Shown piece by piece: positions 1 through 15,523 of a stretch of DNA of 64,000 bases. A model generated the notes under the pieces. That model ran no database searches. It was given only the letters and a program-made list of their open reading frames with translations, and was not told the DNA's origin. This DNA comes from Paragonimus skrjabini miyazakii. Lineage: Eukaryota > Platyhelminthes > Trematoda > Plagiorchiida > Troglotrematidae. The number at the start of each line of letters is the position of its first letter. Within the stretch, counting starts at the first letter, position 1. The stretch is taken from NCBI GenBank assembly GCA_014338405.1, contig JTDE01000160.1, positions 274,905 through 338,904 of the forward strand, in the 5' to 3' direction. The translations under genes were made by a program, and so were the position numbers.

Positions 1-3000
1 CAAACACTCTAGTGCTACACAAATTACACAATGAGATGAAATGCACAATAAAATTTGAAACGAACCTCAAGTGATTATCCGCCATTTCCGGTTTGTATTG
101 ATCTGCGCTGATACGACAAATAAGACGTGTCTTGAAAAACGAAGTAAAATAGAGATGTTCATCGTTAGGTAGACTCAAACCTGGATCACCGGTACACACG
201 CGGGCAATACGGGAGTAAATTACCTGGAGAAAATTAGAACACAAAAGTGTAAACAAGAATGGATAAACATGGTTAGCCATTTAAAAGTGGAAAACATCTT
301 ATCATTTTGGATGCTTTTAACTATTGCACTCATAACCATGGATCTCAACCACCATATCCGCCCTGTTTGTAGGGTTGTTACAAGGAATCAAACATAGAGA
401 TATTAACGGTTACACAAGCAAAGTCTACAGTTGAAGCTTTAAAAACAAACCACCGACTGATATTCAACAGCTCCTTTGGGTATGGTTGGAGATAACTACA
501 TTTTCAGCTTGGTTTACCTGGTTTCTGTTCAAGCAACTGTAATCACATGAACTTCATCGATGGACATGTTAAACGTATAATATTACTGTGCTATACGAAG
601 TCAATGTTTTTGGGTTTATCTGACGTTTTCGTTTACCGGTTGAGTGAAAGTAAGATAAAATTACATTGGTTATTGATATTGTTTATGTAACACCTTGTGG
701 GCCTGTGATCGTAATCGATCGTAAATAGCAAAGACGTAAAGTCAAGTCACACAGAAACCAGAAAATTGACCTGGTAGTCAGCAAGATGAGCAAAGTTGGA
801 CGGTAGCATGTCGCGGAAGTTTTATATGAAAAATGTTCAAACAGAAAAATGGACAAAGAGCAGAAAACACTTCACTAAACGTTTAGCAAAATGGTAGAAA
901 AATATTAGTAATTATACAGGGTGATCAGCTTGAATCAGTCAGGAGAGTTTTAAAGGAATTAATTAAACACGAGTTTGAAGTGTAAAAGTTAAGTGTTACC
1001 TACAAGCGGTGTGTGAGTAAATCGAAAAAAGAACTGAAGTGCAAATCAGATGACTACTGAAAGTCACTAATGATAACTTTAGAATAAGTGACGAACTTAC
1101 TGGGGTTACATTGATTAGTTTCAAGGATTTCAACACTAAAACTGACTAAGTGAAGAGTATAGGTACAGCAGTAGTTCATTGATGGAATTTTCTCAAGTAT
1201 ACATGTAACTTACATGTACCCGATAAAATTTAGTGTGCAAAAGATTTATATTCATTTGGACGTATGTCCAGTGTGAATATAAATAATCACCGCTCACACA
1301 GGTCTTCTGCTGAAAGTGGAATCATAAAAGAGTCATCCGGAGCCTTTGTAGTTTCTGCTACTTGAGCTTAAATCATCAATCTTCACGTTACAGGAATCCG
1401 TTGAGTAAAGGGAGCAACTCTATAGGATTACTTAACCTACCAAGATAAATAATCGTCTTCTGCCCAATTCAATCAGCTGTAGAATTACACTTCTCTTTTG
1501 CTCACTCAACAATTATTAGTACTAGCCAGCTCCATAACTGATTGGAACGTTTCGGCTCTAATAGGAGACAATCTGCGTTTGTCTACAAATTATACAGTGA
1601 TAGATAATTAATCCAAAACAACATTATATTGCTTAGAAAAAGTCTGCAAATCAACCTCATTTGCATGCATGCATTAAAGTTGGTTACAGTGTCTGCAAAA
1701 GTACGGAAACATAGACAGAAGTTTTCATAATACATAACATAATCACAGCTACTACAGTTTGTCGTTATCGTCTGGAACCTCTATCAACAGTAACACCAAA
1801 CTATCCAGTAACACTAAGAACTGTGACACGAACTGGATCAAAATCATCCTTAGTTCAGGTTTGGAACGTGTTTGATTCCTACAGTTAGATAGAAGGTATT
1901 CAAACGCACAGCACTAAGCTGTTCTTTGTAGGCCTTTTGCCTGATCAATCAGTCTACACATCTCATTAGCAGATTACAACATGAGCTTGAATATGGCCCT
2001 CATTAATGTAGTAAGTTTAAAAGTAGTCGAGATTATAGTGATTGTTCGGTTTAGGATCGATGTTCCTTAACCCACCTAGGTTATAAACACTTAATCACAC
2101 GGTTTTCCGATAGGCCCAGACTACGTTAAATTTCTGTTCTATCTCCAGTTGTCAATTATGAAAAACAAATGAAAGATAGTTTCATGTGATTCATTATTTA
2201 GAGGGAAAATAAATGTTGGTTTTTCATGAGTAACTGTAACATGGATAAATTCATAGCGAATGAGTTACTGGCAAGCTATCTTAAAAACGTCAAACTGAAT
2301 TAAACAGAACAGTACTGGTCCGTGGCAAACTTTTGCAAAATTTCAAAAAGTCGGGTCTAACCAAATAGTTGTGATGCTTTAACATTGAGGAAAACTTTTC
2401 TTTGTTCCATTTGCAACACATATATTGTAATGACTTTGAGTACGATTAAAGGTTGGTGAGGTGACCTATGAACGTTTACATTTGCAATGATTTCGACGTA
2501 GTTCTTCTGTTAGCAAAGAATCCGGTTACGTGATCAATTTATGTTAGACTCAGCAGTTAATGTCCCTCGTCGTCTAGTAGCGTTTAAGCGACTGGTCAGA
2601 ACACCGTAAACAACGTGGCAAACTTGGAATTCATATCTCTTATTCATAAATTCAATGTCGGTGGTTGCCTAATCCGTTTGGATGTGCGATAAATTACTTG
2701 GCAGACACGTTAAACTAGGGTCTATGGTTAGTCGTTGGCATCTTGAGAGAAAATGGTTACACTGACTATATTACTACCCTGAGTATGCCATCATCAGAAA
2801 ACCACACGTTGTAAGTGGTGTGGATTTATTTTAAGCCAGTAATAGCTGCATTGTTTTGATTAAAAGTGAAAAGGTGATTATTATAATTTACTCTTTATTT
2901 CATTATTACTAAGTACTATTGCTATTCTCTCTTATTCGGACCGTTTTCTGCTGAAGATAGTGACCAAACAAAAACAAAAACTGATGGTGTTCAATTAAAT

Positions 3001-6000
3001 TCCAACAGTCTAGCAGATGTAGTATGCAACTGGTTTTTATACGTTGTAATCTCTGAAGGTTCTTACATACGTTGAAGTAGATGGTCACGTTCTGTTCAAT
3101 TTGGTAAGTACCATTTTTTGAGCTCGTTCAGTGAAGCAGTCAACGTGGTCGAAGGTAATGTCATCCGCTGTACATCTACTAACAGTCAATGATAGCTGTA
3201 ATTAACGTACACTGTGGCAGATTCTCCGTGGACATACGAGGTACCCAAATGTGGATGCTTTATTGCAGTCTTGCGTGATCAGTCAACAGGATACCGTTTC
3301 ATTGGTGAGGGTCAGGGTAAGGGAAAACCGAAATTGATTTGCCAGACTTCTAAAAACAGAGTTTAAGATCATACGTGCATCCGCTAGGAATCTTGTTAAA
3401 GTTTAATAGCCGGACGTTTTTGCAACACAGACGAGAGGGCATTGCCAAACGAAGCTGCGTCTATCATGTTCTCAAGTGCACTAAGTCATTAACAGCACTC
3501 GTCCAAAAGATGTTCAACCATTAGTTCCCTGGACTCTGTAGGTATACATATCACAACGTTATCTGTCACGTGGTTGAACAGAACGGTACAAATCTGCAAA
3601 AGGTAGCTGGCGCTATTTTGCAAAAGTAACGTTTGAGACAGCCGTTCACGAATGAGTAGTTCGTAACCTCAGTGACCATATAAAAATGGTGCCAACTCTG
3701 CATAATTTACTGGTGTTGATTAAAGAGCAGGACCCCCAGAGATTAAGATGATCGGTCTATTGAGTATCGTCACTAAAAGAAAAAGAGTACGCCGATGTTG
3801 CAGCATCTTCTCTAGGTGGTAGTATGATTGGTGTATATATAACCGGTTAGAAAAACTATATGATCTTGTTTTTGTTTACTCCCTTTTTTCCTCAACGTGT
3901 TACAATCAAGTCACCAAAACTTTGGACATGAGAAGGAGATAGTTTAAAGCCTTATGATTTCTACATAAAAATCTATAATTTTTTCAATGTGTTTTTCCAC
4001 TACAGGCGAGCAGAGCCGTCAACATAGCCATCTTCAGTTTTTAGTCAGAAGTAGAAACCTGTGAGCAGTTCACTAGTCAATGTCAAAAACCAAATAGGAA
4101 TGCCACAAAAGAATTAATGTCCCAACATGGAGTTCCGTTAAATCCGGACAATGTATACCTAATCAGTCTGATGACCAAAAAAGAAACGATATTTTTATCG
4201 ATACTAAATTAGCGGCATCTTGTACAAAGAAATTAGATGTTACATACAAACAGAAGTATGTTTCAATGTGTAAAATCCATTTTTAATATCCCTCAATCAG
4301 TTTCGAAGTTGTGAGTTGTTTTTACAGGCGTAGTCACAGTAACTCTTAAAAAAACTTAATAGTTTTGTCATAGAAAAGCACAATTTTGTAGTAACTCCCT
4401 TGTTTGCTTTGCCCTGTTAATTATGCGTATAAAAGTTAAGTGAGGTTTGTGAAACAGCTCTTGAAAGTCGTAGCTGTACTCATAGCTCAAAAAAATCAGT
4501 CGACATTTGATGATGAAGTTATTGAAATTATCAAAGACTGATCTCCCAATTGGTTCGAAAGTTTCTTTAGAATAGACTTCTTGGCTGTGAACTAGCACTG
4601 CGATTAAAAGTCCAAACTGATACCAACTTCTCTCACATTGTAGTATTACAAGAGAAGGTATACCAGTTATTTTAGTGTAACCTTCACAAACATTAAGTCT
4701 GATATTCTTTCATCATGTTCATCGGCAAATAAGCGAATGGTGTAGGTTTGAGCAAGTGCTTTGTCTAACATAAGCGGTGGCCTCGAAACTAATTTTTGTG
4801 TTTGTACGCGAACAGTCATCATAGGTAGGAGACAAACGTTTCCCGTGTTGCCGAGGTTGGCCTGTATAAGGTGTTCTGTATGTGATGTAAAGCATACTTT
4901 TATGCTAACTTACGAAGATTAATGCCATGGAATTCTGTGAAATGTAGAAAATTCAAAAGCCACTGCCGTCATATTATATACTGAGGCAAAACCTGCTAAT
5001 AAACTACTACCCCGACAGTTAAATAGTTTGTCAGAATGCATATACGATGACCTCTTGGCTCATTATTTCTTATTCAAATACAACTGAAAAGCATTGATGT
5101 CTTCAATATTCACACATATTTGAATCGTAGAATAACAAACTGAAATTGTAGGCCTAGCTTCAGGCCTTATTTTAATCGTGTTACATCCAAAAAGAGAGTA
5201 TACAAAGAGAAACGGCCATCTACTGGAACAGTGATAAGATTTATAACTTTAGGGTTGCGTTGGCAGCCTATTCAGTCCAGTTTCAATTGTCAAGACAAAC
5301 GTAGATCCGAGAGAATAGAAATAAACATTACTGAACTATTTCGGTTGTTCTCCACTGGATGTGAAAAAGAATGGAACTTGGATTTTGATATCTTCTTTAA
5401 GCACTCGCAACAAACCTAGGCATCTCCTCTCAAAAAGTCACATGAACTACATCTACTGTGATGTATAAAAGTCGTATGTCCTACATGATGTGCTGTCAGG
5501 TATTTCGTAGAACTAAAGAGTTTATAGATAGAACTACATAAAAACCAAATAATTACGATAGCTATATACTTGCTAATACACTTAGCTAGTGCAAAATTGA
5601 AATAACAAGGGTATGGCTCTCGTTTACTGTTAACCACAGCTTTGCGTACGTCAGTTTGATTCGTGATATCGATAGGCTATATCATCTTTACAGGAAATCT
5701 GCTATTCGTCTACATATAAGTTACAACGTCAACACCGACGCCCTCACTGCCTCGATTGATTAGAAGCGTTATCCTGATTTGCGAAGTTAAACAAAATTTG
5801 AGCACTGAAAGAATAAATTTTTTGTTTGCAACACCAGTACTGCCAATTCAGTTCAGAATTTACGGAGTTTATACGTTTTATCATGCCTATTGCTGAAAAA
5901 CATCATGAGTTGGTCTTGCTTTAACGATTATTTGTCGCTGAAAACGCCGTAGAATCATTCATGATATTTTGTATGCTGTTCTATTTTTGAAACCATGTTT

Positions 6001-9000
6001 GTTCTGTACTTTTCTTGGCGTACAGGTTGATGCAACAAACTTAAATGCATATTGGAGGACCAAAAACGAAACAATGAGAGAAACACGCACTAGCCTTTTG
6101 TGATCACGCACTATAAACTGCCTCGGTAAACTGTTTACCGCCACTGAAATGAGGCTAGTTTCAAAATACAACCGACATGTGTACTTGTTTAAAGTGTGAG
6201 GTCAACCAGGGTACAACAGAACAGTGACAGCAACAAAAATCACGTACACGGACATGTCTAAGTTAGAGGGAAACAGACTAAACGTGAGACAGACAACGTT
6301 AACTACTTTCGTTGTTCAAGGACCTGACATACCTCAAGACCTAACTACCGCAGACTTTTTCTCAACTTTTACAAAAATTTAGTTCAAACGCAAGAAATAT
6401 GTCATGAGTGATCAAGGAGTCGTCTACCGTGAGTACATTGTTCCATGCGCTGAATGTTGAATAGTAGATCACATTCGCCGCTTCGCTTTCTTGATAACAA
6501 GTTCATCTGTACAATCAAGTTCATAAGAAGTGTTTCTCCACAATATCTCCGGTGGTGAGATGACTTTGTCCTGCGTTCAATTACAAGTGAGCATTGCAGT
6601 CCTGTTAGGTTAGTGTAGTGTATACTGAATAGAATCTCTGTAAATAGCAATTTGTTTTCAGCCATTCCTAGTCATTCCAGCAAAGCGTGTGCATAAAAAT
6701 AAGAGGACTGTTGCTGTTAATTCGCGTGTCCACTTTTTAACGGTGGCAGTTCAGAGGTCGACAACAATCAATTCAACTGATTATGTTTGATTTCAAAAGC
6801 AGTTCGAACAATCAGTCGTAGACTTGTACGCAAGTGACATGAATTCAGCTTAGAGCTACGTAAGAAGGTAAGTGGTTGGGTTGTAGTTTTGATGCCCCAA
6901 CTTTGTTTAATTAGAGCCGTGACATACTGTTCGTATTATGCTCACGTGATGGGTTTGATATTTTCATTATTGTAGTTCAAAATGAGGGAAAACATCAAAA
7001 CTTCTAAGCCTAACTTGAAAAGCTTAGCAATAAGAGAAAACACTGCAGTCTGCTACAAGTTGTGTCATCTTTCCTAAGGCGGATTGCCACGGAGACAAGT
7101 GAATCAAATAAGAAGCATAGATAGGGGCTTAAAAAAGCTGAAACGATCACTTGGTTTGAGACCTTATACATGTGAAATTATGCCATTTATCTATCTAAGG
7201 ATAGCATCAGAGATTTAAAATACAAGTCAGCATTTCTTTCCACGGTGATTTCTACAGGTTAGACAATTTGTATTATCGCATCATCCTCCATCTCTTCAAC
7301 TTAACACCCAAGACGAGCGAAGTAGGTAAGACACCGGTCGTAGCGGGATGATGAATGAGGTCCTCCGAAACCTCAATGGTAAACTAAAAACTGCATTTGA
7401 CTTTCTTCAGCCAAAGACAATAATAAAATCTAACTCAGCATTTTACAGCCAACCTCGCTATTGCAAGTTACTGTTTTGTGAGCATAACTGAATCAGGTAA
7501 GAGGTCTAAAACTCCGTTGAACAAGTAACTATTTGACAGACCATGTAAACTACAAGTTACCTGACCACTCTAATGGTTCATTTCAAATGAAATTATTAAA
7601 TGGTTCATGAGCTGATTAACGTTCATACCATGTCTGTATCTCGTGGATGAACTCTACGACGGTGTCACCCGTTTGAACGAGTTAAGTGTAAAACTCGTGA
7701 AACGTTGCCGAAAATACAACACCCATGAGGTTGATTACCATGTTCAGATGGTTACCTGAGAATCGTTGCTTCAATTATGCGGATTTCATCAACAAGTCGT
7801 GGGAATAAAGAGCAGTGTAAAAACATCATATTCAAAAATTGATACTCATTCACCCACACACACTCATTAAACGTAACTAGACAAACACTTCCTGAAAATA
7901 TTATGTTACATTCATTTTAAGCCAAATAAAAACACACCACTTGGGACGGAATGAATTTTCAAATTGACAAAGCCTCCGTTCTGTTTTAAATTCCATGGTA
8001 CTCTCATGTTCGAATTAATGAGTTTAGCAGTTACATACCGGTTTTTGCAATTTCGTTCATCTAGTCAGGTGTGCATACAGGTTAGCTAACATAATTATTA
8101 TGTACAGTCGTTTCGGAAAAAATTGACCGTAACTATATGATAACCGTCAGCAGACTTTTGTCAAATGGAACAAAGCTTCTGTTGCTAAAGTCACGCTGGT
8201 CGTCGCCAAAATTTCAAAAGCAGAAATAAAAAGTGTTCCAGTTTCATATTTTTCAATTTCATAATGAAATTTGTGATCTTAAGTGGAAACGCGCCTGAAT
8301 ATATTATGCGGAGTAACAGTAAACCTCCGGTCCACAAACAACAACTGAACTAAAGCATTGTGAACACTAGAGAAAGTGGGCTAGTAAGGAAATAGAGAAT
8401 GAGATTTTCCGATTTACGGCAGTTGCAAAAATCCTTCAGGATGAAAATTCACTTTTTAGAAGTACTAATGTTGGTTAGACAATGATGTTATCGTTAAGAA
8501 CATTTGCGACTGAACTCGGTGAAAAGAAATCTTTTAACTTATTGTCCTTAAAGGTTATCGGTACCAAATCAGATCCTTTAATATTCTACGTGCTTGCTCG
8601 GTTTTTGTCTTTGTGAGTTAACTGGAACCAGAATCTTGTCAATAATTTAAATGATACTTTTAAATAGCAATCCTTCGAAGGAAAATCTTTCTTGTGCAGC
8701 TGATAAAATGACTGATGCAATACAAAAGTTTCAAAACTAAACCTGAGTGATGTACTTTGAACTACCCTGTTCGTTTGCTTAGCCAGCTTTGTTGGCATAA
8801 GAGTAAATACCTACTGACGAGATGAAAGAAACAAGTTTCATACCCGTAGATGAAATCAAGGGTTAAAGAATGATGTTGCTCAAATACTTCGTAAACCTTG
8901 TCACGGAGTCTTCATTACTTGCCTATATAAATCACAATAGCCTAGTAAAAGTTAGCATAAGCTTATTCTCAACAGATTATTGGAATAGCAAAAATGGCTG

Positions 9001-12000
9001 ACATAAATCTGAGACTAACTTACAGGTGGTCGTCAGGTCATCCTTATTCACGCATTAACCACCAGAACGGTGTGGTGGTCATTGCAAGTTGTGATCAGTG
9101 CCTAAAAGTACCAATGACCCAGAGTTGAAAAAAGTCATTTCTGTGTCATTCTCATAAAAGTAGGTCATTCCTGGCTCCAACTTGCCACGTTATGCGATAC
9201 TAACCGATTCTCCAAACGATAACCTTCTGACATTCAAACGAATGCAATTCAGCACACGGAGGATCGTCAGACAGCTTCACAAATAAAGGACACCTAGCAC
9301 CCGTGTTCTGCATGAAAATAATAATGAATGGGAGCCTTCTTCAACGGAAGTGGTAATAGAGGAAAGAGATCCATTATTTGATGTCTAATGGACATCCTTT
9401 CAGACATCAAGATGCATACTGATTTGTCAAACTTATCATGCTGCCTAACAATTAAAGCCCGTTACATGCCAGAACTTTCGAGGTATGATAACTTATACTT
9501 TATTGTGTAAGAAGTGTGGATTGTATGCAGTAAGCTTCTCTTGAAAAACTGCCCTGATTGCATCGTCTTCTGAATAGAATGCAGCGGGAAGCCACTTAGT
9601 TTGAACACTTCCTTTAGAAGATTAAGCCGGGCTTGTACAATGTCAGTGGCAATGACCTTCAACGTCCTTCCAGCCAGACATTGCGTAACGTTTCGAATAC
9701 GATTTAACGGGAGGAAACTGTTAAATTGGCGCCTCCAAGTTTGCTCCCCATACACCTATTGTTGCACTGAACCACCTTTCCTTATTATATCAACATCTGT
9801 GAAGTTTGTTTTGCCACTGCTAAATCCTTAGTGAATATGATATTGTTATGGACTGAGTTACAAACATTCACAACAGCCTTTATGCTAGAGTCGTTTGGTG
9901 GCACAAAAATTAGCTCCCACGTAGAGTCTGTATGGACTGAATTCTTCAGCAACTGTATTCAGTTGATCAGACTCGAGTTTTTCAAGAAAATTTAAGCTAA
10001 CAAATAACCCAAAGCTTTGAACCCGTAACTACTGCATCAGTTTGCTGATAGATCTCATTGTAAAACAAAATAAACGCTATAACGAAAATATTTGTCCTTT
10101 TTGCACAGCCTACGGACCAAGCCTTATTTGGTTACTGATCGGTAGTTGGAACGTGGTTAACAGAAGTTGGATACTGCTTACAACTAACTGCAGCTTTTGA
10201 ATTTGCATGAATTTTTTTAACTTGGTTTATGGTTAGCCCGCAACTGGGCAAACATCTACCTCAGATCCGGGAGGCAGAACTTGTCAGTCTCAGAAGCTGC
10301 TTACAATGCCGTAGACTGTAAACAAAATCGATTCGACCTTGCTACTACTCTTTTGGAGTTTATGAAGTTTCCTCGTCACTCTGTAGGCCAGCCTGATTGA
10401 TGACAGGCCAGATAAAGGGATATCAGGCAGCTAACAAAATTAACCTGCGTGTCATCATGCCACCCCATGGGCTAGTGAACAAGTTTCAGAACTGCCAATC
10501 CAACATTTACCCAAAATTGTGGGTTCAACATTTCGGGGTACGTGAAGCTAAAAAACCGACCAAGGTCACAATAAATGTCCATCACTTTGACAACGGTCTG
10601 TAATACCAAGGACGAGAGCAAATATGAGGATCAGCCACAACTGGCGGATCGACTGTAGCCTACAAAATAAGTACGCTCAGAAGTTAAAAATGTATTTTGA
10701 AAAGTGCGAACCTGTTGAGTTGGAAAAAGTCGTGTTACCTTTTAACGATTAGAAGTAATAATTTTATTTTTAGAACATCACAAATCCAAACTGTGTTTTT
10801 TTAACAACAAGAATGCGACCACTTCCACGATGGTAATTAGAATTCATATTTATGGTAATATGGTTGAGTGTAAGGTGGGTTCTGGGTCGATAATCTTTAA
10901 GATACGAAGCCAATTTGTATCTGTTGGCTTTGAGCCATAAGTGTGTCTCATTTTCCTCCGTGTGTACACTTGACTGTCTCTGACAGGTTTTATCAAGTAA
11001 TTGGCATACCGTTAACATTCAACGACATGTTGAGACTTGAGTGCAGAGTTAATAAGCCCACTTTAACAAGTCTTTTGGATTTATCTTGATGTAGCTCAAT
11101 GTTATCGTGCTTCACACAAAAAGAGAACAACTAGTTAAACATATCAAGAAATCGGGCCCCGAAGCCATATCAGTGCGTACTTAACCTGCCTATTCTTTGT
11201 CAATTCCGACAGAATGTTGCCGGAGAAATGCAAACCGCTCCACATTTAGGTGCTGATCATAAGACCAGACGAAAGTAAGTGAGAAAATGGCAAATCAAGT
11301 AGATTTTGGTTTATCTAACCATCCCGGTCTGGCAGAGTGCGGCAACTGTTGTCTGCAGTTCTTGCCACTGATACCCATTCATAAAAAGTCAGATGTCCAA
11401 ACGAGTGAAATTATTTTAAGTTTAGTAAAGTAAGACATGACTGGTCGCTTTGAACCGTAAGAATTTGCTTAAATATGCCATGAGATTCTTTTCAAACGTC
11501 TCTTATTGTAAAAGTCATACGTACAGGTCGTTGTGAATCTCTGCGCTCGCTATTAATAACTTCCTCACGGAAGCTGAATATGGTCATTTTTTATTAATGA
11601 CACATCTTCTCCGTTGTTCTATTGTTAACACATGAAGTAATGGGCATTATTGTGCGGCTTCATCAAAAACAGCTTCAACTTTGTAAACTCATTTCCGTCC
11701 TTTGAAAACATGCTTTTGCCTAGTCTGTCGTAAGAAGCACAATACCAGTTTAATGCTTAATCTTTTCAACAATAAAGCAACTTTGATCCCTCTCACTGTG
11801 TTTTCTACGGTCGTACGTTGATAAGGTAGACAGATAGGTAGATAGATGATAGATAATATGTAATTGATAAAACTGTTGAACTGTAGAAAATTATCTGCAA
11901 AGATAGTGTTGACTCAACTAAAAGTGATGGTGCAATATTGAAGGAAAGACCGAATCATTGAGATGGTAACATTATAGTTCAAAGTAGGCTGAGTAAAATG

Positions 12001-15000
12001 ACAAAGCTTATTCTCTCTACCTGCTTGGCGGAAACAAAATCCCACATAACCCGATGACGAAAATGTAATCTTCTGTTAGTGAAACATTGCGAATGAATTG
12101 TGAATGAATTTCGGCATATTAAGATTACAGATTGAAACATATTCCCCATGCTGAGTTTAGTAAGCTGCAATTCAAGTGTTAACCTGAAAAAACCGCTTTC
12201 TAGATGAACTTGATTACTTCGTTGGCAAGTGCGACTGGTCACGTGATCAAACTGCCCAAAAAGCTGTTAAAGGTTGAACTGAAATTAAAAAATTTTAGAA
12301 TCTGTACATGGGGTCAAAATGTACAACTCTTGTCAGATGTCAGGTGTTCAGTTCTGTTCTGATAAGCCAGTTATTCGCAGACCAGAAATTTTCTCTCGAT
12401 ACTAATTTTTGCTATTTTCAACAATAAAATAAACGGATCTTAAGAAATCTATATTAGTTCTTCTTCATCGTCGAAACTACGAAAGGTTTTCTGATAGTTT
12501 TTGTACAAATAAGAGTGCGTTTCATTTGCGCCAAGTTCCTGTCGAAGTATTTTACCGCAACAAAAGTGAGAACAATGATATCAGCCTTCGAGTGGCATCA
12601 GCTACACTGTAAATAATTTGTTATTTACAGCTAAACTGAACTGAATAGCAATAACCACGTGATAGGTCATTCACAAACAGTGACGTTAAGACAGAAACCA
12701 TGCTTGAGATTGAATGCGTTTAATGTGCAAAGGTCTGGCAAGCAAAATTTATCGAACAAACAAATGAATGAATTGAAGAACTGGCTGATTCACAAGGGCA
12801 TAAAAAAACAAGACAATAAACCGCTATCTATGAAATCTGATCGAATAACAGCTTACCAATACATAAATTCTGCCGTGTATATTTTTTAAAAATCGTCACA
12901 CATGGCAGCGGAAACGTTGCAGATAACCAGTTTTTACCCCCATGGCACTGACCAATCTGGTGGATTTTCGAATTTACACCGTTCACACTGTGTTTATAAT
13001 TCATGTCGGAACTGACAGGATGAAATTTTGTGATTGAATGGGGGCTAAACTCTTTCGATTTAAGCTACTATTGTCAGTTTTTAACAAGTGAGCGCAAGAT
13101 TACAATTTCCACTGAGTGGAAGTGATGAATACTTGGGTTTCCCAAACAGTCTCAAAAATATAAACACTTTACCCATTGCATTCTCTTGGCCCAAGTCATC
13201 AACACGGCAAAAAGAAAAACACTACGCGTTATTAACATTTCTTTTATTCTAACCGGTCGTAAACTCGAAGCCAATGAATAGAGATTTCAAAAACCCATGA
13301 CAACGAGAACAATAAGTAAACTCGAAGCGTGGTGAAAAAATTAGGGACTATTGGATAGTGTACGACAGTTGCTTTATTCGATTCCTGCTGTATTGTGCGG
13401 AACAAAAATGTGCTGATAGTAGCTTTACCAGGAAGTGAGAAGTGTTGAAGAACTTTTACTAGTATGTAGTTATCAAGAATAGTGTACTAATATCCATCGT
13501 AAACCACATGTGAACAAAATTCATGATGAGACTACGTCCAGGAAGTAAATTAACTTGAAGTTGTACTTCAAGTGCGATTACTTAGCAACCTATAGAAGAA
13601 TACGTTAAGGTTGGCCACAATCTCTACCAACTCAGCTGCTGAATTATCAATTTTGTGTTCCACCCGCACTATCGTCTTCCGTGTTTTCGATCGTCATTCA
13701 ACAGACTACTCCATTTCGTTTAATTCACCAGTTCACCCGCACTCGCACTGACACGTATATTGGCAGGATTGAGAAGAGTTTACGATAATGGATAGCGGAC
13801 CATATTCCTAAGTGGTTGTCGAACACGATAACTCAGCAGCCACTAACATGGTAGCAACTAAGCAGAAACCCAGCATCATTGAATGCCAAACACATCTTGG
13901 ACAAAGGTCATTTAATCGAATCGTTAATATCGTTCATTATGTTGTTGCGCAATCACAACTCAAAAATGTTGTTGGTATCCACGGAATCTGTGTTGATCAA
14001 ACAGAATTCATTACCATTCTGCAAATATAGTTGAAGACACAGTCAGTATCACTGCAGCGAAACAGATCCACATTCCGTGTGTGTGCATCCTGCTTAATTG
14101 TTGTTCTTGTTACCACATGCCCTTTTTACACAAAACGATTTTGTGTATGCAAACAAACAGGATAGGTGAAATGTTAACACCTCGGTACATACGTCTTTTT
14201 TCCGTGTTAATGAAAAATAATCAATCTGTTTTTTCAATTCTCTCTGTTCTTCCTATTAGCCGACTATTAAAATTACATTCTGATTGTCTTAAATAAAGAG
14301 CGGTCAATCGTTGTATGGTTTTCACTTCAACAAAAGATGAAGTTTGTTTCACCAAACAGATATAATACTGAGTTTAGAGAACACAATACTGTAATTGAAT
14401 TCAGTTGGTGCATTTTGAACATTGCAAACTCATACGGAGGTTTTCCGAAAAACATGGAACAATCATCTACTGTTCACCAGTCTTTTCTGAGAAATTTACT
14501 TAAAAAATAGTTATTATTCACACAACAACAAAAATATGTATGTTGAAATCTACGCTTTATTGTATACACTCTTTTGATGAATATGAAACACAACATGCAT
14601 GGAGACATATTGGGCGATGTGATGGAGGCTGCTGTTTGGTGGGTTTTAACCGTCTTTATTCAGATAAGCACCAAAAGTGCACAACAATTTACCGAATAAC
14701 AGTAAATGTTAGATGACCCTGCTAACATACCCAATGAATTGAACACACTGCATTGTCCAACTCGAAGGGAGGACAAAAGCAAACCGTACTCATGATCATG
14801 ATCAAATGTCACGGCTCAACAAAACGGATCAGTATGAAAATCACCAATTAACAAAATAATGACTGATCACAGATGACCATTCTTAATGAAAATCAAAATA
14901 AGTCGTAACCAATATGATCAGAGTTCGGAAACGGCATTAAGTTACCAACCCAATTTCTGGTCAAAAACGAAAAAAAAGCCAGGTGATATTTGTCATATTT

Positions 15001-15008
15001 CTAATCAC
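1..15008. other. AT-rich non-coding stretch, no gene recognised
   Basis: I read both strands and found no frame longer than about 100 codons, no recognisable protein family and no clear tRNA or rRNA gene. The short frames here are no more numerous than expected by chance at this AT content. Introns or intergenic DNA of a large animal gene are both possible. The only local structure I could name is the GATA-like simple repeat near 11.8 kb, listed separately. Confidence 0.6.
11825..11860. repeat. Short GATA/TAGA-rich simple repeat
   Basis: About 36 bases are built mostly from GATA and TAGA units with irregular spacers (GACAGATAGGTAGATAGATG and similar). It is an imperfect, short microsatellite with no sign of function. 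Confidence 0.6.
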
Positions 15009-15190
15009 AGGTGATTGTCTCACAAGAGCCTGGCTGAGAATCTGATCTCGGCCGGGACACAGAAATACATTGTTGGCGAGCTCTAAAGGGAGCAAAACTT
15101 CAATGTAGTGCCTCGATTTAAAACGGACTGGCTGGAAATTTTATTTAAATGCGAAAGGTGAGATCACTTATGTGGTGTTCAAACTGAAAT
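15009..15190 (+). mobile_element. Decayed hammerhead SINE copy
   Basis: This stretch aligns along its length to the better copy about 500 bases downstream. It keeps stem II of the ribozyme (GAGCTC...GGGAGC), the segment after the ribozyme ending in GGACTGGCTGGAAA, and the 3' part where GCGAAAGGTGAGATCA corresponds to GCGACAGCTGCGATCA. The catalytic core is lost: the CTGATGA block reads TTGGCGA and the GAAA block reads AAAA, so cleavage is not expected. The tRNA-like head is barely visible and no inverted left arm is seen. It is an old insertion of the same family, and its position just upstream of the younger copy is probably chance. Confidence 0.6.
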
Positions 15191-15392
15191 TGGCCACCCG
15201 TAAGTAATCTTATCAAGCAGTGAAAACAGCAAGAAACTTCCGATCAGATTTCAGATCACAAGATGAACCTACCACCCTGTATAGAAATAGACTTTCACTA
15301 ATCTAGACCAGTTGTAGCGCTCTTCGTTCTACTCATCGGTGATATCATCTTAGTTGCTCACAAAACATGTTCAAACTAGACACAAGACTTAG

Positions 15393-15406
15393 AAAACAAA
15401 TGATAA
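15393..15406. repeat. Target-site duplication, left
   Basis: The 14 bases AAAACAAATGATAA recur exactly at 15732-15745 on the other side of the hammerhead SINE. A 14-bp direct repeat flanking the element fits LINE-driven, target-primed insertion and fixes the element's outer limits. Confidence 0.75.
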
Positions 15407-15476
15407 CTGATGAGTAGTAGGGGATTTCGATTTTCATATAGATTGAACATCACCCACAATTGATCGCAGCTGTCGC
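15407..15476 (-). repeat. Inverted left arm of copy A
   Basis: Read on the minus strand it gives the 3' end of the SINE: GCGACAGCTGCGATCAATTG, then a TGATGTT-like block, then ATCTATATGAAAA, then a tail ending CTACTCATCAG. That tail resembles the right end of the 58.3 kb copy, which ends CATTCATCA. The arm therefore reaches the true 3' terminus of the family, while the right arm of this copy is cut short by roughly 28 bases. Confidence 0.8.
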
Positions 15477-15523
15477 TAAAGTGGATGAACGTTCTCATAT
15501 GATAATTCGGTCGTGCCTAACGT